Positions 14,879 through 23,380 are shown, numbered from the stretch's first letter. The stretch: DNA of 34,035 bases from Candidatus Rifleibacteriota bacterium (GCA_015233155.1 JADFYG010000063.1:1-34035), one strand, 5' to 3'. Made by a program: numbers and translations. The notes: generated by a model from the sequence alone, not told the origin.

Positions 14879-16165
14879 TCACCGCTCGACTGACGGGTTT
14901 TGCTCCTGGTTCATCCAACCCATTCTGTCGAAAAGCGCAAAGAGCAGGCTGATGGCTATGGAAACCACAGTTCCGAGTGCCATGCCCTTCAGTTCGACGG
15001 CACCTATTTTCAGTGTTGCTCCGCTGACGCCTGCTATGAGCACTATCGATGTAAGAATGAGATTGCGTGATTTAGTGTAATCGACTTTGCGTTCAATCAG
15101 CATTCGGATTCCGGCAGCTGCTATGACGCCGAACAGCAGAATGGAGACTCCGCCCATGACGGGAACCGGAATGCTGCGAACCAGTGCAGCGAATTTGCCT
15201 ACGAATGATATTGCAATGGCTATCACCGCCGCTCCTCCGATCACCCAGACGCTGAAGACCTTGGTGATGGCCATGACACCGATGTTTTCTCCGTATGTCG
15301 TATTCGGAGTTGCGCCAACAAGCCCGGACACTACGTTGGAAAGCCCGTCGCCAAGCAGTGAGTGATCGAGTCCCGGATCATGAATAAGATCTCGCTCGAC
15401 TATGTTGCCCGTAACAACCAGGTGCCCTATATGTTCGGCAAGAACAACCAGAAACGCAGGGGCTATCATTAAAATCGCATGTATTGAAAACGTCGGTGCA
15501 TAAAGTGTAGGTACTTCAAACCATGGTGCTTGTGAAACTGCTTCCAGATTGACCAGCCCGATACTCAGAGCCAAAAGGTATCCGGAGACAACACCGATCA
15601 GCACTGGAATCGTTGCCAGAAATCTCTTGAATAGAACTGACCCGAGGATCGTGACCAGTAGCGTGAACATGGATACCAGGATGGCCGGGTTTACCGGAAT
15701 ATTCTGCTCAGCGAGGAGATTGCCGGTCAGTCCCGCCATGTTTGTTGCCACAGGACCAAGTTCCAGGCCTATAACCATGACGATGGCACCCATTGCCGCA
15801 GGCGGAAAGATGATGTCGAGCCAGTCGGTTCCGTAGGAGCGAATTATTCTTGATATTATGATGAAAAAGATGCCGAATGCGATAAAACCACCCTGCGCCG
15901 CCGCATATCCACCAAGGCTTGGATCGGCAACTACTGCGAACACAGGTGCGATGAAGGCAAAGCTGGAACCCAGGTAAGCGGGGATTCGCCCACGAGTCAT
16001 GAATATATATATCAACGTGCCGATGCCGTTCATCAGAAGTGACGTAGCCGGGTTGACCTTGAAAAGAAACGGCACGAGGACTGTGGCGCCGAACATAGCA
16101 AAAAGGTGCTGGAGGCTTAGCGGAATCATCTGAAGCAGGGGTAGACGCTGTTCAACCTGTATCAT
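14879..16165 (-). CDS. uraA: Uracil/xanthine permease (NCS2 family, UraA-like)
   Basis: A 428-residue, highly hydrophobic protein with about 14 membrane segments, the UraA fold. It starts with the usual L-x-L-Q-H-L-F-A-M-F-G-A-T-V-L-V-P segment. Substrate-site residues are seen in A-E-H-I-G-H (E and H of TM8) and N-T-T-Y-G-E-N-I-G-V (E of TM10), which in E. coli UraA bind uracil. GGAAG precedes the ATG by 8 bases. It converges on the PP2C gene with only 10 bases between the stops and no clear terminator. A sigma-54-like site 265 bases upstream on the same strand hints at nitrogen-related control. Uracil is the likely substrate, though xanthine or another base is possible. Confidence 0.92.
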   Translation of the reverse strand: MIQVEQRLPLLQMIPLSLQHLFAMFGATVLVPFLFKVNPATSLLMNGIGTLIYIFMTRGRIPAYLGSSFAFIAPVFAVVADPSLGGYAAAQGGFIAFGIFFIIISRIIRSYGTDWLDIIFPPAAMGAIVMVIGLELGPVATNMAGLTGNLLAEQNIPVNPAILVSMFTLLVTILGSVLFKRFLATIPVLIGVVSGYLLALSIGLVNLEAVSQAPWFEVPTLYAPTFSIHAILMIAPAFLVVLAEHIGHLVVTGNIVERDLIHDPGLDHSLLGDGLSNVVSGLVGATPNTTYGENIGVMAITKVFSVWVIGGAAVIAIAISFVGKFAALVRSIPVPVMGGVSILLFGVIAAAGIRMLIERKVDYTKSRNLILTSIVLIAGVSGATLKIGAVELKGMALGTVVSIAISLLFALFDRMGWMNQEQNPSVER

Positions 16166-16259
16166 GCTGTGATCTTCCTGGCTGCGAAATTGAAATGTAT
16201 TTCACCGGGTAGGATACCATTATTGAACGTTCTTTTCACTCATACCAAAGCTAAAGCAT

Positions 16260-16407
16260 GGTCATTTAATTCTCCCCCGTATAACGGCTTGAATAGACTG
16301 ATTTCAACGAATGGTAGGGCGGGACCGCTGGGCCCGCCGAGAAAGCTCGTGGCAAAAGATGCGGCGCGCCCGGTGGTCGCTACCTACCCGGCGAGAATTA
16401 AATGACC
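16260..16407. repeat. 148-bp element bounded by 15-bp perfect inverted repeats
   Basis: GGTCATTTAATTCTC at 16260-16274 is repeated exactly in inverse orientation at 16393-16407. Inside lies a GC-rich hairpin. The word AAGCTAAA is found a few bases outside each end in direct orientation, though not directly abutting. The layout fits a miniature inverted-repeat element or a large cruciform/RNA hairpin; no coding capacity is seen. Confidence 0.6.
16318..16338. repeat. GC-rich intergenic hairpin (copy 1 of a local family)
   Basis: GGCGGGACC-GCT-GGGCCCGCC, nine positions with one mismatch, followed by GAG. It closely resembles the hairpin at 27653-27675, which is also followed by GAG, and in core the one at 19214-19236. 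This suggests a dispersed REP-like element. Confidence 0.5.
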
Positions 16408-16430
16408 CTGAAGCTAAACGGATAAATGAC

Positions 16431-16445
16431 GCAAACAACTTGCCA
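16431..16445 (-). promoter_or_regulatory. Second sigma-54-like promoter, upstream of uraA
   Basis: The minus strand reads TGGCAAGTTGTTTGC: GG and GC have exact sigma-54 spacing and the same single core deviation as the rtc promoter. The surrounding 19 bases differ at one position from those at 4841-4859. Transcription would run leftward through the 148-bp element into uraA. Confidence 0.45.
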
Positions 16446-16505
16446 GGTGCGATTTGATCGATACATCTGTGTTGAAATGGCATTGAAACTGGCTCGTGAA
16501 CAAGC

Positions 16506-17189
16506 TTAATGTGGCTCGGAAAAAGTTACCGGAAGAGCGATGGCACTGGCCAGTCGTGCCAGATACTCCTTGCGCGGAATTTCGATTGCCCCCAGCGAAC
16601 ACGTCGCTGGTGTAACCTGCTGTGTGTCGAACAGTTCAAAACCACGCGCTTGAAGATGTCTGACCAGCGCCACCAAGGCTATTTTCCCTGCGTCGGTCAC
16701 GGTGTGAAACATGGATTCACCCGCAAAGAAACCGCCGACGGAAACGCCATAAACTCCGCCCGCCAATTTTCCTTCAAACCATGCTTCCACGCTGTGAGCG
16801 TGTCCGAGTTCGTGAAGACGTGAATATGCTTCGATGAACTCGGGAACCACCCAGGTTGTTTCATGATTTGGACGCGGTTGAGCGCAGCCTTGCATTACCG
16901 ATTTGAATGCGTGGTCGAATGTAATCTTGAATCGATTTTGTTTTATTGTGCGCTCCAGGCGTGCTGGAACGTGAAAATTCCCGATTTCGATGATTCCGCG
17001 TGGATCGAGAGACCACCATGTAACCGGATGCACCGTCCAGGGGAAAATTCCCGATGCATAGGCACGAAGCAAATTCTCGGGCGACAACGTGCCCCCGATT
17101 GCAAGAAGACCGTCAGAATTTGCTTTGGATGGGTGCGGAAATATTACCGCCTGCCGAAAAAGATTTTGAAAATCAATTCCGAAGGGCAT
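16506..17189 (-). CDS. aat: Leucyl/phenylalanyl-tRNA-protein transferase
   Basis: Aat adds Leu or Phe from aminoacyl-tRNA to N-terminal Arg/Lys of proteins, marking them for ClpS/ClpAP degradation. The 227-residue protein matches the family throughout: F-P-H-P-S-K-A-N-S-D-G-L-L-A-I-G-G start, Y-A-S-G-I-F-P-W, W-W-S-L-D-P-R-G, W-V-V-P-E-F-I-E-A-Y, H-S-V-E-A-W, G-G-F-F-A-G-E-S-M-F-H, and F-D-T-Q-Q-V-T-P-A-T-C-S-L-G-A at the C-terminal GNAT-like half. It lies 40 bases behind the esterase gene and may be the last gene of that transcript; its own ribosome site is weak. The enzyme is common in diderm bacteria and supports that cell type. Confidence 0.96.
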   Translation of the reverse strand: MPFGIDFQNLFRQAVIFPHPSKANSDGLLAIGGTLSPENLLRAYASGIFPWTVHPVTWWSLDPRGIIEIGNFHVPARLERTIKQNRFKITFDHAFKSVMQGCAQPRPNHETTWVVPEFIEAYSRLHELGHAHSVEAWFEGKLAGGVYGVSVGGFFAGESMFHTVTDAGKIALVALVRHLQARGFELFDTQQVTPATCSLGAIEIPRKEYLARLASAIALPVTFSEPH

Positions 17190-17229
17190 GCTTGCTCACT
17201 ATTATTGGTGCATCGCTTCGGAAAAAATC

Positions 17230-18027
17230 CTAGCCTTCATAGATGAAGCGTTCGACACGTCCAGGGTCGAGCGGGCTGAACGGGTCAAGCATGCCGGCAT
17301 TGTCTAGTTTTCCAAGGAAGTACACAATCTGACGCTTCCACCATGGCCAGTCATGACCGGCATCCACTCCCCACAGGTCGAAAAAGCGCGGAAGCCCTTT
17401 CACGTGCATGATTTCGGCCAGTTCGCAGGCTTCGCCTCGCCAGTCTTCCCAGGCGCCTTGTCCGCAGCAGATTATCAGCAGGTTTTTGCGCAGTTTTTCT
17501 AAAAACCATGGATCGTTAAGGGCTGGCAGATATTTTAACGGATCATTCAAATACACATTTTCATCGCAGTAGCCACCTGTAGCAAAATCTATGCGATAAT
17601 TTCCGCTAAGCAGGATACCGATCTCGAACTGGTCCGGGTGGCGAAGATAGAAGTTGGCGGCGTGGAAAGCTCCGAAGGAACATCCATGCGCGATCAATCC
17701 TGCGGAATGCCCCTGTTGCCGGTGTACAAATGGAACTATTTCTTCGGCTATGGCCTTATCATACTCGCTTGCCCGACGGGCCTTGTCGGCAGGGTGTTTG
17801 TTGGCATACCAGGACTCGCCATCAACGGAATCCGGACAGAAGACGCGAATCTTGCCCGAATCGATGAAAGGCGCTATCGTGTCGATCATACCGAAGTTCT
17901 CGAAATCGAAGAAGCGGCCATCTGAGCTGGGAAACACCATCATGGATCGTCCAGAGTGCCCATATACAAGGATTTCAATGTTGCGTCCAAGTATGTGGCT
18001 GTAGAAAACGTGATACTCCCGATTCAT
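17230..18027 (-). CDS. Esterase D/PF00756-like alpha/beta hydrolase
   Basis: The 265-residue protein has the alpha/beta-hydrolase nucleophile elbow H-G-C-S-F-G-A-F-H-A (Ser117) and a C-terminal H-D-W motif (His225 in V-D-A-G-H-D-W-P-W-W) matching the catalytic His of PF00756 esterases. No signal peptide is visible, so it is probably cytoplasmic. The start taken is the ATG at 18027, which overlaps the stop of the ATP-grasp gene (TGATG); a longer upstream frame merely runs antiparallel through that gene. The one-base overlap implies translational coupling and a common pathway, for example making and breaking an ester or amide bond. The substrate is unknown. Confidence 0.85.
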   Translation of the reverse strand: MNREYHVFYSHILGRNIEILVYGHSGRSMMVFPSSDGRFFDFENFGMIDTIAPFIDSGKIRVFCPDSVDGESWYANKHPADKARRASEYDKAIAEEIVPFVHRQQGHSAGLIAHGCSFGAFHAANFYLRHPDQFEIGILLSGNYRIDFATGGYCDENVYLNDPLKYLPALNDPWFLEKLRKNLLIICCGQGAWEDWRGEACELAEIMHVKGLPRFFDLWGVDAGHDWPWWKRQIVYFLGKLDNAGMLDPFSPLDPGRVERFIYEG

Positions 18028-19184
18028 CAGACTTCTCCGACGATGGTCGCTATCATTTCCATGACTTCGTGCAGATGGGGTGACCGTACCAGAAAGCCGG
18101 TATCGCCCATTACAGGCCATTCTATGGCCGGCATCGATTGTCGAAGCATCAGGCGTTTTCCACAGCGTGCCGCGACTTCGTCTTCGTCGAATGTGTATGC
18201 GCGATCGTATTTGCGAGATACGAAAGCGCAGTGAAAAGAACGACTGTAATTGCGTTTTGACGGTTCTCCCGCCACTATGGATGCCCACCAGTCGTATACG
18301 TCTACATCGCAGGCATAATTAAACATATGAGTGGTGAGACCGCCGGGTGGTCTCAAATTCACTTCCAGACCTCGAAGATCACCGCTTGGCAGCCGAAAGA
18401 ATTCCAGATGAAAGAATTTTTCGCGAATGTCTATTGCCGCGACAACAGCACGACCAGCGGCTTCAAGGTCTGGCGGAAGATCGCGCAGTGAGTAGTAATA
18501 TAAATTGGTCTTCTTTTTTACGACATTGTGAATATCGTCGCTGAAGCGATGCCCTGTACAGAATACGATATTCCCGGAGGAATCCGTGAGACCGTCAAAC
18601 GATTCGATTACACCTTGAATGAATTCCTCGATGAAATATTCATATTTACTGCGAACTTCAAAAAATTTATGCAGGTCACTTTCGTTGTGAATAGTGTAAG
18701 TATCACCTGCGCCGACTCCGATGTCGGGCTTGATGAATGCCGGGTATACCCCACCGATGAATGCTTTGCACTGCTCGAATGATTCGACAATGGCGCCACG
18801 TGCTGTGGGAACCATTGCTTTTTTATAGACCGCTTTCATCTGTGACTTGCGTCGACAGAAATCCAGATCTGCCGGCTGTTTTCCCTGAATGCCAAATCGT
18901 TCCCGCAGTATGGCTTCAATCTCCAGCCAGCTTTCAAGATGCGATTCAACGCGATCGATATGGCCACATGTTTCCATGAAGTGCTCGACGGCTGCGATCA
19001 CCTGATTATAATTGGAAAGCGAATCGACCTTGTAGTGCGCGGTCAGTGCTTGTCGCAAGTCTGGCGAAAGCTCATGGTCCCAGCGGTCGCTTATGCCAAA
19101 GACCTTCACTCCATGCTCGGCGAGGCGTTTTGTAAACAAGCCGAATTGTGGCGGATAATGCGGCGATAAATGAACCACGTTCAT
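18027..19184 (-). CDS. ATP-grasp carboxylate ligase-like protein (paralogue 1)
   Basis: The 385-residue protein begins M-N-V-V-H-L-S-P-H-Y-P-P, then has an ATP-grasp fold: F-I-K-P-D-I-G-V-G-A-G-D-T (nucleotide-binding Lys), Y-F-I-E-E-F-I-Q-G, E-S-F-D-G-L, and the metal-binding tail E-F-F-R-L ... G-L-E-V-N-L-R-P-P-G-G. ATP-grasp enzymes join a carboxylate to an amine or thiol through an acyl phosphate. ATG 19184 is preferred over the longer frame to 19244 because AAAGGGG lies just upstream and the paralogue at 32675 starts at the matching place. The esterase gene overlaps its stop. It shares layout and many motifs with the second ATP-grasp gene near speA. Substrates are unknown. Confidence 0.85.
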   Translation of the reverse strand: MNVVHLSPHYPPQFGLFTKRLAEHGVKVFGISDRWDHELSPDLRQALTAHYKVDSLSNYNQVIAAVEHFMETCGHIDRVESHLESWLEIEAILRERFGIQGKQPADLDFCRRKSQMKAVYKKAMVPTARGAIVESFEQCKAFIGGVYPAFIKPDIGVGAGDTYTIHNESDLHKFFEVRSKYEYFIEEFIQGVIESFDGLTDSSGNIVFCTGHRFSDDIHNVVKKKTNLYYYSLRDLPPDLEAAGRAVVAAIDIREKFFHLEFFRLPSGDLRGLEVNLRPPGGLTTHMFNYACDVDVYDWWASIVAGEPSKRNYSRSFHCAFVSRKYDRAYTFDEDEVAARCGKRLMLRQSMPAIEWPVMGDTGFLVRSPHLHEVMEMIATIVGEV

Positions 19185-19213
19185 ATGATGACCCCTTTGC
19201 CAGAGTTGCTTTT

Positions 19214-19236
19214 CTGCGGGCATACAGGGCCCGCAG
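19214..19236. repeat. GC-rich hairpin in the ATP-grasp leader (possible copy 3 of the local family)
   Basis: CTGCGGGC and GCCCGCAG form a perfect 8-bp stem around a 7-base loop, about 30 bases before the ATP-grasp start. Its GCGGGC...GCCCGC core recalls the hairpins at 16318 and 27653, but the flanks differ. Confidence 0.4.
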
Positions 19237-19359
19237 CAGGCCACAGATTACTAGAAAAAGGTCGTTTTGGCAACTTTCACGCGGATTTCATTTATTGGAC
19301 AACCAAGTTATTTCAGGATATCTTTTATACATATAGAGGATTTACACGAGGAGTTGAAC

Positions 19360-20103
19360 ATGGCTATTGATCCGCTTTCGAATATGATGCTTCAACGCTA
19401 TCAGCGCTTGCTCGGCCAACTGCCTGGATTATTGGGAACACAGTCGAACAGTACGCAAGGCATTGGAATAGGTAATGGCATTCCCCTCCCCGGAACAATG
19501 TCTCTCCCGGGTGCAATTCCTGGTGATGCGGCGAGCAAATCCCCGGTCGTCGGGCCTGCGACCGTGTCGAAACTTGATATTTCCACGGTCGGCCGTCAGC
19601 TCGGTGAGCTTTCGCGTGCCGCTGCGGGCAATGATTCGGCTCGCTCCGGTCTGCGTGCTTTGGTGAAAGAGATAGGAAGCACGAATGACGGAAGTAATCA
19701 AATGTCGGCAATGCTTACCGATCTTCGAACGATGCAGATATCAGATAAGAAGACTTTCAACACCGTCATGGGAACCGCTGGTTCTCTGAACCAGACAGGA
19801 ATTGGGGTGAGCAGTTTTTTGCAGACCGCCAACTCTCTTGGTTCTTCTCAGCAACGTCTTGACTTATCTCATGAAATGCAGAGTCTTAATTCCGCCTCCG
19901 GAACGACGTCTGATCGTCGTCAGACTATGCAGAGCACTCTCTCGACCGTCAATTCGATCATGAAATTAGATGCGGGCGATAAGCGTGATTCATTGCTGAC
20001 GAAGATGTATTCCGGTCTTGATAATGCTAAAACTCTTAGCGATAAAAATACCTTTCTGACCAATTTTCGCAAGAATGATTTAAATGTCCCGGGAACCACA
20101 TGA
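19360..20103 (+). CDS. Unrecognised Ser/Thr/Asn-rich protein without Cys or Trp
   Basis: I do not recognise this 247-residue protein. It has no signal peptide or membrane segment. Residues 25-75 are Gly/Pro/Ser-rich and probably disordered, and the remainder looks helical. It contains no Cys or Trp and very few aromatic residues. An S-D-K/R-x-T/Q-F/M motif recurs three times (in S-D-K-K-T-F, S-D-R-R-Q-T-M and S-D-K-N-T-F), each after a short amphipathic segment, suggesting degenerate repeats of some 40-60 residues. A strong GAGGAG site 6 bases before the ATG fixes the start and argues for high expression, as does the very strong terminator after it. The composition recalls secreted or axial proteins, but no export system is nearby. 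Confidence 0.75.
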   Translation: MAIDPLSNMMLQRYQRLLGQLPGLLGTQSNSTQGIGIGNGIPLPGTMSLPGAIPGDAASKSPVVGPATVSKLDISTVGRQLGELSRAAAGNDSARSGLRALVKEIGSTNDGSNQMSAMLTDLRTMQISDKKTFNTVMGTAGSLNQTGIGVSSFLQTANSLGSSQQRLDLSHEMQSLNSASGTTSDRRQTMQSTLSTVNSIMKLDAGDKRDSLLTKMYSGLDNAKTLSDKNTFLTNFRKNDLNVPGTT

Positions 20104-20108
20104 TGTTT

Positions 20109-20161
20109 CCCGTAATAACAAGGCCGTGCCCGAATTTCGGGCACGGCCTTGTTATTACGGG
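20109..20161. terminator. 25-bp perfect-stem bidirectional terminator
   Basis: Arms at 20109-20133 and 20137-20161 are perfect reverse complements, separated by a 3-base loop. The GC-rich core (AAGGCCGTGCCCGA) is flanked by AATAAC/GTTATT, giving a U-rich run after the core in both directions. It sits between convergent genes (stop at 20103 and stop at 20168) and should end both transcripts. Confidence 0.9.
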
Positions 20162-20167
20162 ACGTTA

Positions 20168-21418
20168 TCAGTTGCCTCGTTCATGCCAGACTGCGAGAAG
20201 GTTGATGAGCGTTACGGCTGATCGTTCCAAAACTCGCGCTGATAGCCATTCCTCGCGACTGTGACAATTTTCCGCACCGCAAAAGATATTTGCAGTGGGC
20301 AGACCCGCGAATGTGAGTCGGGCGCCATCAGTGCCACCGCGAATTGGGCGCTTTATGGGCTTGACACCTGAACGTCGCATGGCCTCTTCTGCATATTCGA
20401 CGAGAAACGGCATTGTGCGAAGAACAGTGTTCATGTTGCGGTAACTGTCAGAGATCTTTACATCAATGTCGACACTCGAAAAAACTTTTCGAGTGCGATC
20501 GGCCTGATCGTTCAGCATTTGTTTTCGGCGATTGAGTTCATCCTCATCGAAGTCGCGAAGCAGCACTTTCAGCGTGGTAAGCTCCTCGCAACCTCTCAAT
20601 TCATATGGGTGCAGATAGCCTTCGCGCTTTTCAGTCGTTTCTGGGCGTTGATTCTCGGGAAACCCGGCGATAAAATGCGCAGCTGCATAAAGGCTGTTGA
20701 TCATCAACCCTTTGGCGAATCCGGGATGAGCACTGACACCTTTGAATGTGACGACTGCGCCAGCGGCATTGAAGGTTTCGTCGTTCAACTCGCCCTCCTG
20801 CTCACCGTCAACAGTATAAGCATATTTTGCGCCTACTCCGGTCACATCAAAACCTTCTGCCCCACGCCCGACCTCTTCGTCCGGAGTAAATGCGATCTTG
20901 ACTTCACCTCGGGGGGCCTCGGGGTGTTCGACCAGCCATGCAATGGCGGCCATTATTGCCGCAACGCCCGCTTTGTCGTCGGCACCGAGGTTGGTGTTCC
21001 CATCGGCAGTTATAATATCACTGCCGGACGACTCCGCTAATCGCGGATTTTTTTGGGCTTTGATCACTACCGACGGGTCTCCCGGAAGCACGAGATCGCC
21101 ACCCTGGTAATTTGCGTGAAGAACTGGCTTAACCGTTCCGCCGGATACTGCTGACGAAACATCTATGTGGGCTATGAGAGCTATTGGAGGAGCCTTGGAA
21201 AGCCCTTTGGCAGGAAGCGTCGCATAAACGTAACATCGCTCGTCGAGTCTCACGTCACTGAGGCCCAGTTCACGCAACTCTTTTTCAAGAACTTCAGCCA
21301 GGTCTCTTTGGCACGGTGTACTGGGAATTGCATCAACGCCTTCTCTTGATCGCGTTTCGATCGCCGCATACCGCATAAAGCGCTCTACGGCGTCGCGTCG
21401 GATTTTTTCAGGATTCAT
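20168..21418 (-). CDS. pepT: Peptidase T (tripeptide aminopeptidase)
   Basis: Peptidase T is a cytosolic M20-family di-zinc enzyme that removes the N-terminal residue from tripeptides. The 416-residue protein carries the family motifs in order: A-H-I-D-V-S (His and Asp), N-T-N-L-G-A-D-D-K-A-G (bridging Asp), T-P-D-E-E-V-G-R-G (Glu base and ligand), D-G-E-Q-E-G-E-L-N-D-E-T-F-N-A-A, R-G-G-T-D-G-A-R-L-T and a C-terminal N-C-H-S-R-E-E-W (His ligand). It starts 7 bases after the stop of the M3 peptidase gene and ends at the strong terminator, so it is the last gene of a peptide-use operon with the OPT transporter and secreted peptidase. Confidence 0.95.
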   Translation of the reverse strand: MNPEKIRRDAVERFMRYAAIETRSREGVDAIPSTPCQRDLAEVLEKELRELGLSDVRLDERCYVYATLPAKGLSKAPPIALIAHIDVSSAVSGGTVKPVLHANYQGGDLVLPGDPSVVIKAQKNPRLAESSGSDIITADGNTNLGADDKAGVAAIMAAIAWLVEHPEAPRGEVKIAFTPDEEVGRGAEGFDVTGVGAKYAYTVDGEQEGELNDETFNAAGAVVTFKGVSAHPGFAKGLMINSLYAAAHFIAGFPENQRPETTEKREGYLHPYELRGCEELTTLKVLLRDFDEDELNRRKQMLNDQADRTRKVFSSVDIDVKISDSYRNMNTVLRTMPFLVEYAEEAMRRSGVKPIKRPIRGGTDGARLTFAGLPTANIFCGAENCHSREEWLSARVLERSAVTLINLLAVWHERGN

Positions 21419-21425
21419 GTGAAGT

Positions 21426-23348
21426 CTACTTTCCGAGAGTCGCGCTCTTGGCTGCCTTGAGAGCGTCGAACTGCTTTTGTATCATATCCACCACACTTTT
21501 CAACAGAGAGGAGTCTTCCAGGTCTATCCCTAGGAAATCCTTCAATAAAGCTCCTGCGGGACGATCGAAACCGGCTGTCACCATTGCGACATATTTGGGA
21601 GGGAATCCGACCGGATCAGCCAGGAACATCGAGTAATACTTGAGTGCGAGCATCTGGGCATAAACGTAATTGATGTAGTATGTGGGAGATGTCCAGTAGT
21701 GATGTTTTCGCATCCAGTGGTTTTCGAGCTCCGGGTGGGTTGCGAAGTACAGGTCGTAGTCTTTTCCTGTATCCACGCAGGCCTTGTTGAAGCCTTTCTC
21801 GTCGACAATTTCATCCTTCGCCACACGGTCATAAGATATCATTTCGAATTTCGCGCGGCGTGCCAGCTCCCATAGATACATCGCCTCGTTTACGACGTCC
21901 CAGCGAATTCCGGCGATAACCGCAGGATCTGTCTGAGTCTTGAGCAGGTAGTCACGAATCAGTTGTTCATTGAACATAGCATATGACTCGGTCATGAAAG
22001 AAGGGCCTTGTTCAAACAACAGCGAACCCTTTGTGTTTGTTACAAGTTGAGACATCATTGCATGGCCGGATTCGTGCGCCATCGTTGATACATCGTTCAG
22101 GAAACCCTGGAAATTGTCTACGAAGTAGCCGAAATATCCGATGCAGAATGCACCTTGCTCGCGTTTCGGACCGCCGACGATGTCAAGTCTGCCGTTCTTC
22201 GGATCAAGCAGCAGACCGAGTTCATGTGTGTAAGTTGCGCCGAGCGGCTTGAGCGCTTCCATGATCATTGCAGTCGCGGAAGCAGCAGTAAAACGAAGGG
22301 TAATGGCGTCTTTCGGTGGAACCTCTATATCCCAGATGTCGGCTGCCGGGATGCCTAAATCCGCTTTCTGGACCTCTCCGCGAAATTTTTGAAATGCGTG
22401 ATACAGGGGCATTGCCGCTTCTATCTGCGCATATAATTTATCGACCTGCTCACGCGAGGTATACATTTCGAACAGTGCTTCGTGGAAGTATGTCTCGAAT
22501 CCGCGCAGCTTGGCCATACTATTCAGCGTTTTCATCTCCTGCCGAAGGCCAAAGGCCAGAAGATCAGAGTTTTTCTTGAAAAATTCGTAGTAATCCTTAA
22601 ACGCTTTTTCGCGGGCGGAGCGATCAGTCGAACGCATCAGGCCTTCAAAATCACGATGAACGTCGAACTCTTTATCGGCCACCTTAATGGCTGGGAATGT
22701 GTTTCGATCGAATACTTTCTGAAACAGGTCTCCCTGCCATGCAGTCAGGTCGGGGGTCAGGGTTGAAAGAATACTCTCTTTTTCTTCAGAGAGCGTGTGA
22801 GGCGCATTGCGAACGATGTTGTCCAGGAAATATTTATACTTGTTCAAACCGGGTTCGACTCCAAGCATTTCCTTGAGTTTATCGGAGGTCAGCGCCTTGA
22901 GTTCTACTTTCAGGAAGCTGGTGCGGGCACCGGCTTCGGCATCGATTTTGTCCTGGGCTTCGCGAGCCAGATGGTCATCGGTGTTTATGGCCTTTTTGAA
23001 GTAGACATATGCATCCATTTTGTCCATAAGGTCGCCCATCTCGCGACGAGCTTCGAGAGTTGCGAGAAGCTCCTTGGGCCCCGCCAGCACCTTTCCTTTG
23101 AACCCTTCCAGTTTTTTTACGGCTTCAATGATTTTCACGCCTTCAGCCTTAAATGCTGCGTCATCGGCGCAGAAACGCCTGGAAAGCTGGAAGCGGTAAA
23201 GATCACGCGCGGAAGGCGGAATAGGTTCGAAGGCGGCCTCAACGGTTTTGCTTTCCTTGGCCGGTTGCGGCGGAGCATCGGCTCCAAACGCCGCCACGGA
23301 AACAGCTAATGATGCCGTAAGCAGAACGGCGGTGAATGTGGATTTCAT
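21426..23348 (-). CDS. Exported M3-family (oligoendopeptidase F-like) metallopeptidase
   Basis: The 640-residue protein begins with a signal peptide (K-S-T-F-T-A-V-L-L-T-A-S-L-A-V, likely cut after A-F-G-A near residue 23). The zinc motif is H425-E-S-G-H429 in M-A-H-E-S-G-H-A-M-M, and the third ligand Glu follows in S-F-M-T-E-S-Y-A-M-F-N-E about 27 residues later, as in PepF/M3 enzymes. The all-helical body and the C-terminal Y-Y-I-N-Y-V-Y-A segment fit the family. PepF enzymes are usually cytosolic, so export points to periplasmic or extracellular breakdown of oligopeptides. It lies between the OPT transporter gene (32 bases upstream) and pepT, which fits stepwise peptide digestion and uptake. 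Confidence 0.9.
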   Translation of the reverse strand: MKSTFTAVLLTASLAVSVAAFGADAPPQPAKESKTVEAAFEPIPPSARDLYRFQLSRRFCADDAAFKAEGVKIIEAVKKLEGFKGKVLAGPKELLATLEARREMGDLMDKMDAYVYFKKAINTDDHLAREAQDKIDAEAGARTSFLKVELKALTSDKLKEMLGVEPGLNKYKYFLDNIVRNAPHTLSEEKESILSTLTPDLTAWQGDLFQKVFDRNTFPAIKVADKEFDVHRDFEGLMRSTDRSAREKAFKDYYEFFKKNSDLLAFGLRQEMKTLNSMAKLRGFETYFHEALFEMYTSREQVDKLYAQIEAAMPLYHAFQKFRGEVQKADLGIPAADIWDIEVPPKDAITLRFTAASATAMIMEALKPLGATYTHELGLLLDPKNGRLDIVGGPKREQGAFCIGYFGYFVDNFQGFLNDVSTMAHESGHAMMSQLVTNTKGSLLFEQGPSFMTESYAMFNEQLIRDYLLKTQTDPAVIAGIRWDVVNEAMYLWELARRAKFEMISYDRVAKDEIVDEKGFNKACVDTGKDYDLYFATHPELENHWMRKHHYWTSPTYYINYVYAQMLALKYYSMFLADPVGFPPKYVAMVTAGFDRPAGALLKDFLGIDLEDSSLLKSVVDMIQKQFDALKAAKSATLGK

Positions 23349-23380
23349 TATTTCTCCTTACAATTCAATATGTGTCTAAA

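Larger units (their letters stand above)
16166..16505. other. Intergenic region uraA-aat: no credible gene
   Basis: About 340 bases between uraA (leftward) and the end of aat (leftward). It contains the inverted-repeat-bounded element, an internal GC-rich hairpin and a sigma-54-like site, each listed separately. Short open frames here have no ribosome site or protein-like composition. Confidence 0.6.

Noticed and set aside
16169..16405. 78-codon plus-strand frame between uraA and aat
   Set aside because: Covers the inverted-repeat element and GC hairpin; no ribosome site or recognisable protein features.
18028..18288. N-terminal extension of the esterase frame
   Set aside because: Arg/Ser-rich, unlike any esterase, lying antiparallel-shifted within the ATP-grasp gene; the ATG at 18027 with TGATG overlap fits better.
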